8,458 bases of DNA from Oscillospiraceae bacterium (GTDB lineage: Bacteria; Bacillota; Clostridia; Oscillospirales; Oscillospiraceae), in contig JAFSFK010000108.1 in the NCBI GenBank assembly GCA_017435245.1, positions 1 to 8,458 on the forward strand, given 5' to 3'. This document shows positions 1 through 5,414 of the stretch, one piece after another. Every line of letters starts with the position of its first letter. Position 1 is the stretch's first letter. The translations under genes and the position numbers were made by a program. Under the pieces are notes generated by a model. The model saw nothing but the letters and a program-made list of their open reading frames with translations. It ran no database searches and was not told the origin of the DNA.

Positions 1-27
1 CACGCCTGTGTTTTTATATGTACATTC

Positions 28-229
28 AAATTCCGATTTATCGAGTAATCAATGTAGGGCGGGGCCTTGGTCCCGCCGCCCAATAATTTACACATAAATT
101 ATTGGGATTTCCGAAGGAAATAGCCAATGATCACCTACGGTGATATGATTTTGTTTTACAAAATCATCGGCGGCAGCAAGCCGCCGCCCTACACTGGCGT
201 ATGGAATTCGGCTCGATAAACCGGAATTT
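28..229. repeat. Inverted-repeat, multi-hairpin intergenic element (MITE-like), copy 1
   Basis: This 202-bp non-coding element is bounded by 18-nt terminal inverted repeats, AAATTCCGATTTATCGAG (28-45) and its complement at 212-229, with one mismatch. A second inverted pair, TGTAGGG (53-59) and CCCTACA (187-193), lies inside. The interior is an almost unbroken run of hairpins: 58-77 (GC-rich, one G:T pair), 79-106 (perfect 12-bp stem, CACA loop), 107-121 (6 bp), 131-143 (5 bp), 145-167 (perfect 10 bp) and 168-186 (perfect 7 bp, GC-rich). No ORF or transposase is present, so any mobility would need a transposase supplied in trans. It fills the gap downstream of the anti-sigma gene and may also act as a structured 3' end for that operon, although no T-tract follows any stem on the minus strand. 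A relative lies at 4818-4999. Mobility is inferred from the architecture only. Confidence 0.75.
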
Positions 230-238
230 ATCAACTGT

Positions 239-1135
239 TTATTCCTGAGGCAGCACCACTTCTTTTACGATGCCGTCGGGGAAAATATGAATGGTATGGT
301 CCGGGCCGGTATTGTTAATAGCTCCCAAGAGGATCTCCCACACACCGTTATCCATCGTAAATCCGGTACGAGCCACTTCGTAAACCCCAACATCCAATTC
401 ATTTGCCCAGGAAAGTGCGATTTCTTCTGCCTCTGCCCTGCTTCGTATCCCCTCCGCCACCACAGCAGATGCCAAGATACCGTTGATCTCTTCCTCGTAT
501 TGATCATACCAGCCGTCAGCGCCGGTATTTAAAAACACGTAATCCCCGGGAAGATACTTTAATCTAATATAATTCCAGTTTTTCCTCCCATCGTAGGTAC
601 CGATACTGACCTCCTGGCCGCCAATATAGTCGGTTTTTGTTTTCAGCCCCGTACCGCAAACGCCCCAGCCATCAAAATACATCAGGCTCAGACTGCCAAC
701 CTGCTGCCCTTCGGGACGAAACACGATGCCGAAATTTCCCGTTTCCGGTGAGTATTCTGTGATCTCATACTCCCAGCCATCGGGAATCACCAAAGACATA
801 TTGGCATAGCCGTGGCTGTTACTGATCAAAGTTCCCGCTGCATCCACCTGCTCTTCTTTTCTTTCCGCAGCGGCCGGAGTTTCGTCTGCACAGGCTTCCT
901 CCAGTCCACAGCCTTCTGCGGGCGCATCGTCCATCATTCCATCCAGCTGCAGGGAATATTCATTGTCCACAGCAGCCGTGTCCGCCTTTCCCGGAAGCAG
1001 CACCGCCAGGCAGACAGCTGCACACACCAGCGGCGCACCGATCCCCAGCAGCTGCTTCTGCCGTCTTTTTCTCAGAGCGATCCGTTCGTGGCTGCGGCGG
1101 AAGATCTCCGCCTTGCGTTCTTCAAAATTCCTCAT
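239..1135 (-). CDS. Probable membrane-anchored anti-sigma factor / ECF-linked single-pass membrane protein
   Basis: The 298-residue protein has a short, highly charged cytoplasmic N-terminus (residues 1-28, rich in Arg, Lys and Glu). One hydrophobic segment follows at about 29-48, then an acidic, Ala-rich linker (about 51-100) and an extracytoplasmic domain of roughly 200 residues. The last 70 residues (about 229-298) faintly recall a PepSY-like fold, but I cannot assign a family. Its start overlaps the stop of the upstream ECF sigma gene by four bases (ATGA), indicating translational coupling, and a GGAGGGTGA-type ribosome site lies inside the sigma gene's end. The gene order and one-TM topology are those of an anti-sigma factor that holds its sigma at the membrane until a signal releases it. 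No zinc-binding ZAS motif (HxxxCxxC) is visible, so it is not a classical zinc anti-sigma. The anti-sigma role is inferred from context. Confidence 0.7.
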   Translation of the reverse strand: MRNFEERKAEIFRRSHERIALRKRRQKQLLGIGAPLVCAAVCLAVLLPGKADTAAVDNEYSLQLDGMMDDAPAEGCGLEEACADETPAAAERKEEQVDAAGTLISNSHGYANMSLVIPDGWEYEITEYSPETGNFGIVFRPEGQQVGSLSLMYFDGWGVCGTGLKTKTDYIGGQEVSIGTYDGRKNWNYIRLKYLPGDYVFLNTGADGWYDQYEEEINGILASAVVAEGIRSRAEAEEIALSWANELDVGVYEVARTGFTMDNGVWEILLGAINNTGPDHTIHIFPDGIVKEVVLPQE

Positions 1136-1680
1136 AATAAGCTTTCACCCTCCTCTCCCAGGATGGTGCGAAGTGCCTTCTTTGCTCGATACAAAAGATT
1201 ATCCACCTGCTTCTTACTCTTTTTCATCACCCGGGCGATCTGCTCATAGCTAAGACCTTCAAAGTACTTCATATGCACCGCCGCACGCATATCCTCCGGC
1301 AATTGTCCCAATGCATCGTGGATGGTTCGCTTGCGCACATCGGAGAGGATCCTCTCCTCCATACTCTGCCATTGGGCAATGCTTTCCGCCTCCGAAAGAG
1401 GCTCCATTCGAATCAGATTTCTGCGCTTGATAAAGTTCAGTGCACGGCTGCGTCCGATCATAAACAAATAGGTCTTCAGACTGACTTTAAAATTATACCG
1501 TCCTTTATGTACGATCAGGTCCGCAAAGGCATCGATGGCGATATCCTCCGCAGTATGATGATCCTTCACGTACCGGTCGATGAAAAACACCAGACTGTCA
1601 AACAGCTCCTTTACGATCTCGTCAAAGGCACTCTCGTCCCCATCCAGGTAACGGCGGTAGCTACTGGCACCGTTATCCAT
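1132..1680 (-). CDS. ECF-type RNA polymerase sigma factor (sigma-70 family)
   Basis: From the preferred start the protein is 182 residues, normal for an extracytoplasmic-function sigma factor. Region 2 (about 10-88) contains the AEDIAIDAF motif at about 44-52 and a basic RALNFIKRR stretch for -10 recognition. Region 4 (about 115-172) carries the LPEDMRAAVHMKYFEGLSYE signature followed by an HTH with QVDNLLYRAKKAL. No sigma region 1 or 3 is present, as expected for ECF factors. I chose the ATG at 1680, not the one at 1695, because GGAGGA (1687-1692) sits six bases upstream of it, whereas nothing resembling a ribosome site precedes 1695. The gene overlaps the downstream anti-sigma-like gene by four bases. 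It should direct RNA polymerase to a small stress regulon, probably including its own promoter; the signal is unknown. Confidence 0.93.
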   Translation of the reverse strand: MDNGASSYRRYLDGDESAFDEIVKELFDSLVFFIDRYVKDHHTAEDIAIDAFADLIVHKGRYNFKVSLKTYLFMIGRSRALNFIKRRNLIRMEPLSEAESIAQWQSMEERILSDVRKRTIHDALGQLPEDMRAAVHMKYFEGLSYEQIARVMKKSKKQVDNLLYRAKKALRTILGEEGESLL

Positions 1681-1686
1681 AGGCGC

Positions 1687-1692
1687 TCCTCC
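1687..1692 (-). promoter_or_regulatory. Ribosome binding site that decides the sigma factor start
   Basis: GGAGGA on the minus strand lies six bases upstream of the ATG at 1680. The in-frame ATG at 1695 lies upstream of this motif and has no Shine-Dalgarno of its own, which favours the shorter protein. Confidence 0.75.
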
Positions 1693-1711
1693 CATCTTTT
1701 TTCTTTCATTT

Positions 1712-1740
1712 ATTATACAGGCAACGCCCCATAATTCCTA
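1712..1740 (-). promoter_or_regulatory. Candidate promoter of the sigma / anti-sigma operon
   Basis: On the minus strand a perfect TATAAT (1717 to 1712) is preceded, after a 17-bp spacer, by TAGGAA (1740 to 1735), a poor match to TTGACA. The GGAAT within the upstream part resembles the GGAA-type -35 of ECF sigma promoters, which would suit autoregulation, but that reading is speculative. The site lies between the lipoprotein terminator and the sigma gene, where a promoter is expected. Confidence 0.4.
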
Positions 1741-1764
1741 ACAAAAAATCGCAAAAATATCATC

Positions 1765-1799
1765 AAAAAAATACAGGCTGCGCAACAGCACAGCCTGTA
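1765..1799 (-). terminator. Rho-independent terminator of the lipoprotein gene
   Basis: On the minus strand a perfect 9-bp stem (TACAGGCTG at 1799-1791 pairing with CAGCCTGTA at 1780-1772) with a 10-nt loop is followed directly by seven T residues (1771-1765). It begins just after the lipoprotein stop codon and separates that gene from the sigma operon. Confidence 0.9.
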
Positions 1800-1804
1800 A
1801 TATT

Positions 1805-3439
1805 TTATTTGGCGTAGTCTTCACCGTAGCATTCAGCCACTGCCTGATGGGCCGCCAGCTGCAGCTGGGTGATCTTCTCTTCGCTGAGATCGTAGCTGGG
1901 ACGCCAGGTGTTGCCGATGCAGCTCTTGCCCGTGAGCACCTCAAACCAGACACAGGCGTTCAGGTACTGACCGCCACCCACATCGCCATCGTGGTACATA
2001 TCCTCCAGGCACAGGGTATCGCCTACCAAGGCTCTGGCAATGGTCCATGCATCACCGGTGGGGATCCGATCCACCGCATTCTCCTGGCAGATCTCCCGGG
2101 ACACCTGGTTGATGATATTCTGCTGCTTGGTCTGAGCGGAAGCATCGGGAATCTCTGCATGACCTGCCTGATAGGCCCAAGTCTGCTGCCAGTAGAGCTT
2201 TGCATTGGGATAATCCTTCTTCAGCTGATCGTACAGATCCTTTGCATAAGGCTCACAGGAACCCTTGGCCGTTTCATAGTCCGCAGTCGTTTCGGGCTTA
2301 AAATGCTGCTGCAGGGTGATCACATCCCAGTCCATAAAAGGCAGTGCATCATAGCTGGTGGTAATGCCCGCAGGATTCCAGCGGCCCATAGAGTTGGATA
2401 CCCAGTAGGAATACTTGCCCAGGCCCTCATCCTTGTTGGTCAGCCAGTTCCAGTGCTCCTCCAAAGTACAGCCGGACTTATACAGGTTGGTAACATTGAT
2501 CTCAACGCCGGCGGCATTGGCAATATTGTAAAGTTCGGTAGCAAAGTAGTAACTGAAGGAGTTGCCGATCATCAGCAGATTGATGGTTTCCTTCTCGTCA
2601 GCGGTAGACCAGTAGTTCAGATCTTCATAGCTCTGACCGTCCACAGTTGCGGACTGTACCTTTTCATCCCGGTAAGCGATCTTGCCGCTGTATGTATAGC
2701 CATCCTTGGGTGCCAGAGTATTGCTGTAGCTGTAAATCTGAACATTCTCACCCAGGGTAATGGTACCGGGAGTGGTCTTGGTACCCATCACGGAGAACAC
2801 CTCCACGCCATCCGGATCGTGGCTGATGAGGGTGCTGTCTTCAATGGTAACACCGGTTTTAAAGTAGCTGACATCGATATCATAGAAAACAACACAGGAA
2901 GCCTTGGAGGCCAGGGTAGAATTCTTGATCACATTTGTGCTCTTGTATGTTTCGGCAGGATCAAAGATGGCGATGGCTGCGCCACCCTTGCTGCTTATGG
3001 TCATATTCTCAACAGCAATACCGCCTTCATTAACTCGCACACCGATGCCGTACTGGGTCAAAGTGCCGTTTTTTAATGTAGTCACACCGTTTTCGGAACC
3101 GATCTGGCTGACTTCCACACCGTTGCCGTCGTTGGGGCTGGTATTGACTGTAAATCCATTGAAATCAAGGGTGCAGGAGTACGGCAGACGGATGGGCTTG
3201 TTATACGTAATATCCTGCAAAAGCTGGATCTGGGTGTTGCCGGAAGGATCCACAACATCCGTCAATTCGCTCAGATCGGTGATATTTGTGACCACGTCAC
3301 CGGTAGTAGCGGTAGCGATCGCACCTGCAGTATTGGAAGATGCCTCGTTTTCTTCCGGCTCAACTGCGGGTGCAGCGCAGGCTGCCATAGACAGGCAGAG
3401 TGCAAAAACAAGCAGCCAAGACAGCAGCTTTTTCATCAT
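1805..3439 (-). CDS. Lipoprotein with beta-helix-like region and DUF4886 (SGNH-type) hydrolase domain
   Basis: This 544-residue protein starts with a lipoprotein signal (MMKK, a hydrophobic core, then LSMAAC with the lipidated Cys at 21) and a Ser/Thr/Ala-rich spacer to about residue 50. It is therefore likely anchored on the outer face of the membrane. Residues about 55-235 show short beta-rich repeats of the pectate-lyase-like type (LDFNGFTVN, TLKNGTLTQYG, VENMTISSKG, VIKNSTLAS, TIEDSTLISHD), suggesting a right-handed beta-helix. Residues about 285-540 match the DUF4886 type of SGNH hydrolase: IGNSFS at 291-296 with likely nucleophile Ser294, and DMYH at 480-483 supplying the likely Asp/His. 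An AGGAGG lies nine bases before the first ATG. The gene has its own promoter and terminator. An esterase acting on a polysaccharide substituent is a reasonable guess, but the substrate is unknown. Confidence 0.85.
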   Translation of the reverse strand: MMKKLLSWLLVFALCLSMAACAAPAVEPEENEASSNTAGAIATATTGDVVTNITDLSELTDVVDPSGNTQIQLLQDITYNKPIRLPYSCTLDFNGFTVNTSPNDGNGVEVSQIGSENGVTTLKNGTLTQYGIGVRVNEGGIAVENMTISSKGGAAIAIFDPAETYKSTNVIKNSTLASKASCVVFYDIDVSYFKTGVTIEDSTLISHDPDGVEVFSVMGTKTTPGTITLGENVQIYSYSNTLAPKDGYTYSGKIAYRDEKVQSATVDGQSYEDLNYWSTADEKETINLLMIGNSFSYYFATELYNIANAAGVEINVTNLYKSGCTLEEHWNWLTNKDEGLGKYSYWVSNSMGRWNPAGITTSYDALPFMDWDVITLQQHFKPETTADYETAKGSCEPYAKDLYDQLKKDYPNAKLYWQQTWAYQAGHAEIPDASAQTKQQNIINQVSREICQENAVDRIPTGDAWTIARALVGDTLCLEDMYHDGDVGGGQYLNACVWFEVLTGKSCIGNTWRPSYDLSEEKITQLQLAAHQAVAECYGEDYAK

Positions 3440-3472
3440 AAGAAGATACCTCCTGTAGGAAAATACAGTTTT

Positions 3473-3501
3473 ATTTTATTACATTCCTCCGGGAAAAGCA
3501 A
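3473..3501 (-). promoter_or_regulatory. Candidate sigma-A promoter of the lipoprotein gene
   Basis: On the minus strand, TTGCTT (3501 to 3496) and TAAAAT (3478 to 3473) are separated by exactly 17 bp and lie about 34 bp upstream of the start codon. The match is moderate. No convincing terminator was found between the upstream Crp/Fnr gene end (3581) and this promoter, so some read-through from the regulator is possible. Confidence 0.5.
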
Positions 3502-3580
3502 CAAAAACCCCCACCGGCGAAATGCTTAAGTTGTGTTTTCCAACTGTTATTTTTGTGCTGCTGTATACTGATACGCATAT

Positions 3581-4240
3581 TCAGTTCTTTTGCAGCAAAC
3601 GAAGCCCTTTTTCGTCCAGGATCTCCACCGTTCCACGGGAAAGCTTTATAAGACCCTCGCTTTGGAAATACCGCAGCATTCGGGTCACCACTTCCCTGGG
3701 ATTTCCCATATGATTACCGATCGCTTCGTGGGTCAGCTTCAACACATTGGTTCCCTCCAAAGCCGCTTCTTCCAGCAGGAACGCCGCCAGACGCTTGTCA
3801 AAGCTTTTCCACATCACCTGCTCCATCAGCCACATCACATCCGAAAAACGGGCTGCCATCACTTCATTCGTATAATTGGCAAGAGGGGCGGATTCCTCCA
3901 TGATCCCCTTATATACAAAAGGCGGGATCAGCCAGTACTGGGTTTCTTTTTCCGCCTGGATGACAACATCAAATTGAATGCTGTTCATAATGCAAAAGGC
4001 AGAAAACAAACACAGATCCATTTCAAACAGCCGGTAAAGGGTGATCTCCCGTCCCTCATCAGACAGATAGTATGCCCGCAGCTGACCGGTTTTCACCAGT
4101 AAAAGGCCGGTACAAGTAAGATTTCCATTGTGGATGATCTCTCCTTTTTGCGCCGTCCGCAAAGAAACGCTGCTATGAAGGGTTTGCTGCTGCCCAGGTG
4201 TCAGTTTGTTCCACACCGCAAAACACTCCGAAAACTCCAT
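3581..4240 (-). CDS. Crp/Fnr-family transcriptional regulator
   Basis: From the preferred start the protein is 219 residues, the usual length for the Crp/Fnr family. An effector domain of cyclic-nucleotide-binding fold spans about 20-110 (with KGEIIHNG, TGLLLVKTGQLRAYYLSDEGREITLYRL), a dimerisation helix about 115-148, and a C-terminal winged HTH about 150-215 (LTHEAIGNHMGNPREVVTRMLRYF, then LIKLSRGTVEILD). The cAMP phosphate-binding signature is not evident, so cAMP is unlikely to be the ligand. There is no N-terminal Fnr-type Cys cluster, but Cys77 and Cys83 sit in EMDLCLFSAFC, with Cys6 and Cys43 elsewhere, so a thiol or metal sensor is possible (inference). I chose the ATG at 4240 over 4261 because AGGAGG lies six bases before it and the promoter -10 overlaps the region just upstream of 4261. 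The divergent NifX-like gene and the nearby trxA-trxB pair suggest redox or metal-linked targets. Confidence 0.9.
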   Translation of the reverse strand: MEFSECFAVWNKLTPGQQQTLHSSVSLRTAQKGEIIHNGNLTCTGLLLVKTGQLRAYYLSDEGREITLYRLFEMDLCLFSAFCIMNSIQFDVVIQAEKETQYWLIPPFVYKGIMEESAPLANYTNEVMAARFSDVMWLMEQVMWKSFDKRLAAFLLEEAALEGTNVLKLTHEAIGNHMGNPREVVTRMLRYFQSEGLIKLSRGTVEILDEKGLRLLQKN

Positions 4241-4246
4241 AGTCTG

Positions 4247-4252
4247 CCTCCT
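4247..4252 (-). promoter_or_regulatory. Ribosome binding site that decides the Crp/Fnr start
   Basis: AGGAGG (within GGAAAGGAGG on the minus strand) is six bases upstream of the ATG at 4240. It lies downstream of the alternative ATG at 4261, which has no ribosome site and would fall almost at the predicted transcription start. Confidence 0.8.
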
Positions 4253-4263
4253 TTCCTGCATTC

Positions 4264-4292
4264 AGTATAGACGCCTTTTACCTTTCTGTCAA
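4264..4292 (-). promoter_or_regulatory. Promoter of the Crp/Fnr regulator gene
   Basis: On the minus strand a perfect -35 TTGACA (4292 to 4287), a 17-bp spacer and a -10 TATACT (4269 to 4264) form a near-consensus sigma-A promoter. Transcription should start near 4257, giving a short leader before the ATG at 4240. Confidence 0.85.
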
Positions 4293-4302
4293 ACGCCATT
4301 TG

Positions 4303-4330
4303 TTGACTTTGGCAAAAAAGGGATTATAAT
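4303..4330 (+). promoter_or_regulatory. Promoter of the NifX/NifB-like gene
   Basis: TTGACT (4303-4308), a 16-bp spacer and a perfect TATAAT (4325-4330) form a strong sigma-A promoter. Its -35 box lies ten bases from the -35 of the divergent Crp/Fnr promoter, so the two polymerase sites are back to back. Confidence 0.85.
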
Positions 4331-4362
4331 AGCACTATCACTTAATAAAGGAGCAAATTCCA

Positions 4363-4767
4363 ATGAGAATCGCAGTAACTTACGCAGACGGAGAGATCTT
4401 CCAGCATTTTGGACACTCTCAGCAATTCAAGGTGTATGAAGTAGAAAACGGCAGTGTGGTTTCTTCCCAAGTGGTAGATACCAATGGCAGCGGACACGGG
4501 GCACTGGCAGGTCTGCTGGGCAGTCTGAATGTAAATATGCTGATCTGCGGCGGCATCGGCGGTGGCGCCCAAATAGCACTGGCGGAAGCAGGTGTGGTGG
4601 TGTACGGCGGCGTTACCGGCGATGCAGATCTGGCGGTTGCGGATTTCCTTGCCGGTAATCTGGCATTCAATCCCAATGTCCGGTGCAGTCATCACGACCA
4701 CCATCACGGCGAAGGCCACACCTGTGGTGACCACGGCTGCGGCGGTCATTGCGGCGGTCACGAATGA
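4363..4767 (+). CDS. NifX/NifB-type (dinitrogenase FeMo-cofactor biosynthesis fold) protein with Cys/His-rich tail
   Basis: This 134-residue cytoplasmic protein matches the small NifX/NafY/NifB C-terminal fold: an MRIAVTYADGEIFQHFGHSQQF-type start with His residues, VYEVENG, and the core LICGGIGGGAQIALAEAGV, which ends near 105. In nitrogen-fixing bacteria this fold carries Fe-Mo cofactor precursors. Stand-alone members in anaerobes are mostly uncharacterised and nothing nif-related is nearby, so a nitrogenase role is not supported. The C-terminal 27 residues (108-134) hold nine His and four Cys, including a duplicated CGGH (126-129 and 130-133) encoded by a 12-bp tandem repeat; metal binding is likely. 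AAAGGAG lies nine bases before the ATG. The gene is divergent from the Crp/Fnr regulator and ends at a strong terminator, so it is monocistronic. Confidence 0.85.
   Translation: MRIAVTYADGEIFQHFGHSQQFKVYEVENGSVVSSQVVDTNGSGHGALAGLLGSLNVNMLICGGIGGGAQIALAEAGVVVYGGVTGDADLAVADFLAGNLAFNPNVRCSHHDHHHGEGHTCGDHGCGGHCGGHE
4738..4761 (+). repeat. 12-bp tandem repeat encoding two CGGH units
   Basis: TGCGGCGGTCAT (4738-4749) is followed at once by TGCGGCGGTCAC (4750-4761), differing only in the last base. Each encodes Cys-Gly-Gly-His in frame at the end of the NifX-like protein, so the metal-binding tail appears to have grown by tandem duplication. Confidence 0.8.
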
Positions 4768-4778
4768 TCCAAATCGAC

Positions 4779-4811
4779 AAGAGCGGAACGTATTGTTCCG
4801 CTCTTCTTTTT
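4779..4811 (+). terminator. Rho-independent terminator of the NifX-like gene
   Basis: A perfect 11-bp stem (AAGAGCGGAAC at 4779-4789 with GTTCCGCTCTT at 4795-4805), a 5-nt loop and a T-run at 4807-4811 follow the stop codon closely. Confidence 0.95.
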
Positions 4812-4817
4812 GTGTAC

Positions 4818-4999
4818 AAATCCCGATTTACCGAGCAGTTAGGTTTAACATTGTAGGGGTCGATGCCTACATCGACCCGAAAAAAATCGGACCTCGATGG
4901 GCCAGTTAAGTTTTTCGTCCATTGAGGACGAAAAAACTTTTGGGCGGATGTGGGCATCCGCCCCTACGAGTTCCATCCAACAGCTCGATAAACTAAAAT
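4818..4999. repeat. Inverted-repeat, multi-hairpin intergenic element (MITE-like), copy 2
   Basis: This 182-bp non-coding element is related to the one at 28-229. The left end AAATCCCGATTTACCGAG (4818-4835) differs from copy 1's left end at two positions, and the right end begins CTCGATAAAC (4984-4993) like copy 1 but then diverges. The inner pair is GTAGGGG (4853-4859) and CCCCTAC (4961-4967). Interior hairpins are 4857-4878 (perfect 9 bp), 4908-4939 (13-bp stem with one bulged A) and 4942-4963 (perfect 9 bp); their sequences differ from copy 1. With the terminator before it and the trxA promoter after it, it accounts for most of the 311-bp gap between 4767 and 5079. There is no ORF or transposase. 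Confidence 0.7.
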
Positions 5000-5008
5000 A
5001 TAACTTAT

Positions 5009-5021
5009 GTGATAATATCAC
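5009..5021. promoter_or_regulatory. Candidate operator in front of trxA (13-nt palindrome)
   Basis: GTGATAATATCAC is a perfect palindrome with 6-bp arms around a central A at 5015, about 41 bp upstream of the expected transcription start. That is the position used by Crp/Fnr proteins at class II activated promoters, and a gene for such a regulator lies 770 bp away. Against this, the half-sites are one base closer than in canonical Crp (TGTGA-N6-TCACA) or Fnr (TTGAT-N4-ATCAA) sites. TGTGATAAT here could also be read as an extended -10, in which case the palindrome would be a repressor site. Confidence 0.4.
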
Positions 5022-5043
5022 GGAAAGGACGCTCCTTGCTGGG

Positions 5044-5049
5044 TATACT
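5044..5049 (+). promoter_or_regulatory. Candidate -10 box of the trxA-trxB operon
   Basis: TATACT is a good -10, but the sequence 17 bp upstream (CGGAAA at 5021-5026) bears no resemblance to TTGACA. A promoter with this profile usually depends on an activator, which agrees with the palindrome at 5009-5021. Confidence 0.5.
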
Positions 5050-5078
5050 AAAGAAAAAAACAAAAAGGAGCGATCATT

Positions 5079-5402
5079 ATGGCAGCAAGAAATATCGATC
5101 AGATTCATTTTCATAAGTTATCCGAAGGCAGCAAGCCGGTACTGGTAGACTTCTGGGCCCCCTGGTGCGGCTACTGCCGCAGAATCGGCCCGGCATATGA
5201 CCGGATCGCCGATCAATTCAGCGAAGAGATCGAAGTGGTAAAGATCAACATTGATGAAGAACCCCATCTGGCAAACGCAGAAAAAATCGAAGTAATCCCC
5301 ACCCTGGTCCTCTACAAAAACGGAAACGCCGTGGATTCTGTGGTTGCACCGGAATCCAAGGCAGCGATCGAGGCTTTTATCCACCAGGCACTGCACAAGT
5401 AA
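5079..5402 (+). CDS. trxA: Thioredoxin
   Basis: This 107-residue cytoplasmic protein has the complete thioredoxin fold: PVLVDFWAPWCGYC with redox Cys30 and Cys33, buried Asp24, and the cis-Pro loop IPT with Pro74. It reduces protein disulfides and is itself recharged by thioredoxin reductase, which is encoded 12 bases downstream. The active site reads WCGYC where the classical sequence is WCGPC. A non-proline residue at this position generally makes a thioredoxin-fold protein less reducing, so its potential and targets may differ from the housekeeping enzyme. AAGGAG lies eight bases before the ATG. The gene is first in a two-gene operon with trxB. Confidence 0.96.
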   Translation: MAARNIDQIHFHKLSEGSKPVLVDFWAPWCGYCRRIGPAYDRIADQFSEEIEVVKINIDEEPHLANAEKIEVIPTLVLYKNGNAVDSVVAPESKAAIEAFIHQALHK

Positions 5403-5414
5403 GGAGGTATCCCT

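Noticed and set aside
28..229. Possible CRISPR array because of serial hairpins
   Set aside because: The hairpins differ from one another in sequence and length and there are no regularly spaced identical repeats or spacers.
1847..3076. A 409-codon open frame on the plus strand opposite the lipoprotein gene
   Set aside because: It is antisense to a gene with clear signal peptide, catalytic motifs, ribosome site, promoter and terminator. Its own translation is low-complexity, has no recognisable domain and no ribosome site was noted.
3520..3580. Terminator for the Crp/Fnr gene
   Set aside because: Only a 5-bp stem (3529-3533 with 3540-3544) was found, with no T-run on the minus strand, so it is too weak to call.
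4288..4307. Inverted GTCAA...TTGAC pair between the divergent genes, first read as an operator
   Set aside because: Each arm is simply the -35 box of one of the two divergent promoters, which explains the symmetry without a regulator.
4363..4767. Part of a nitrogen-fixation gene cluster
   Set aside because: Only the NifX/NifB-type fold is present; no nifHDK, nifE/N or radical-SAM nifB is nearby, and stand-alone members of this fold are common in non-fixing anaerobes.
4897..5148. Small open frames across the second repeat element and the trxA leader
   Set aside because: They run through the inverted repeat and promoter, have no ribosome sites, and show no recognisable protein features.
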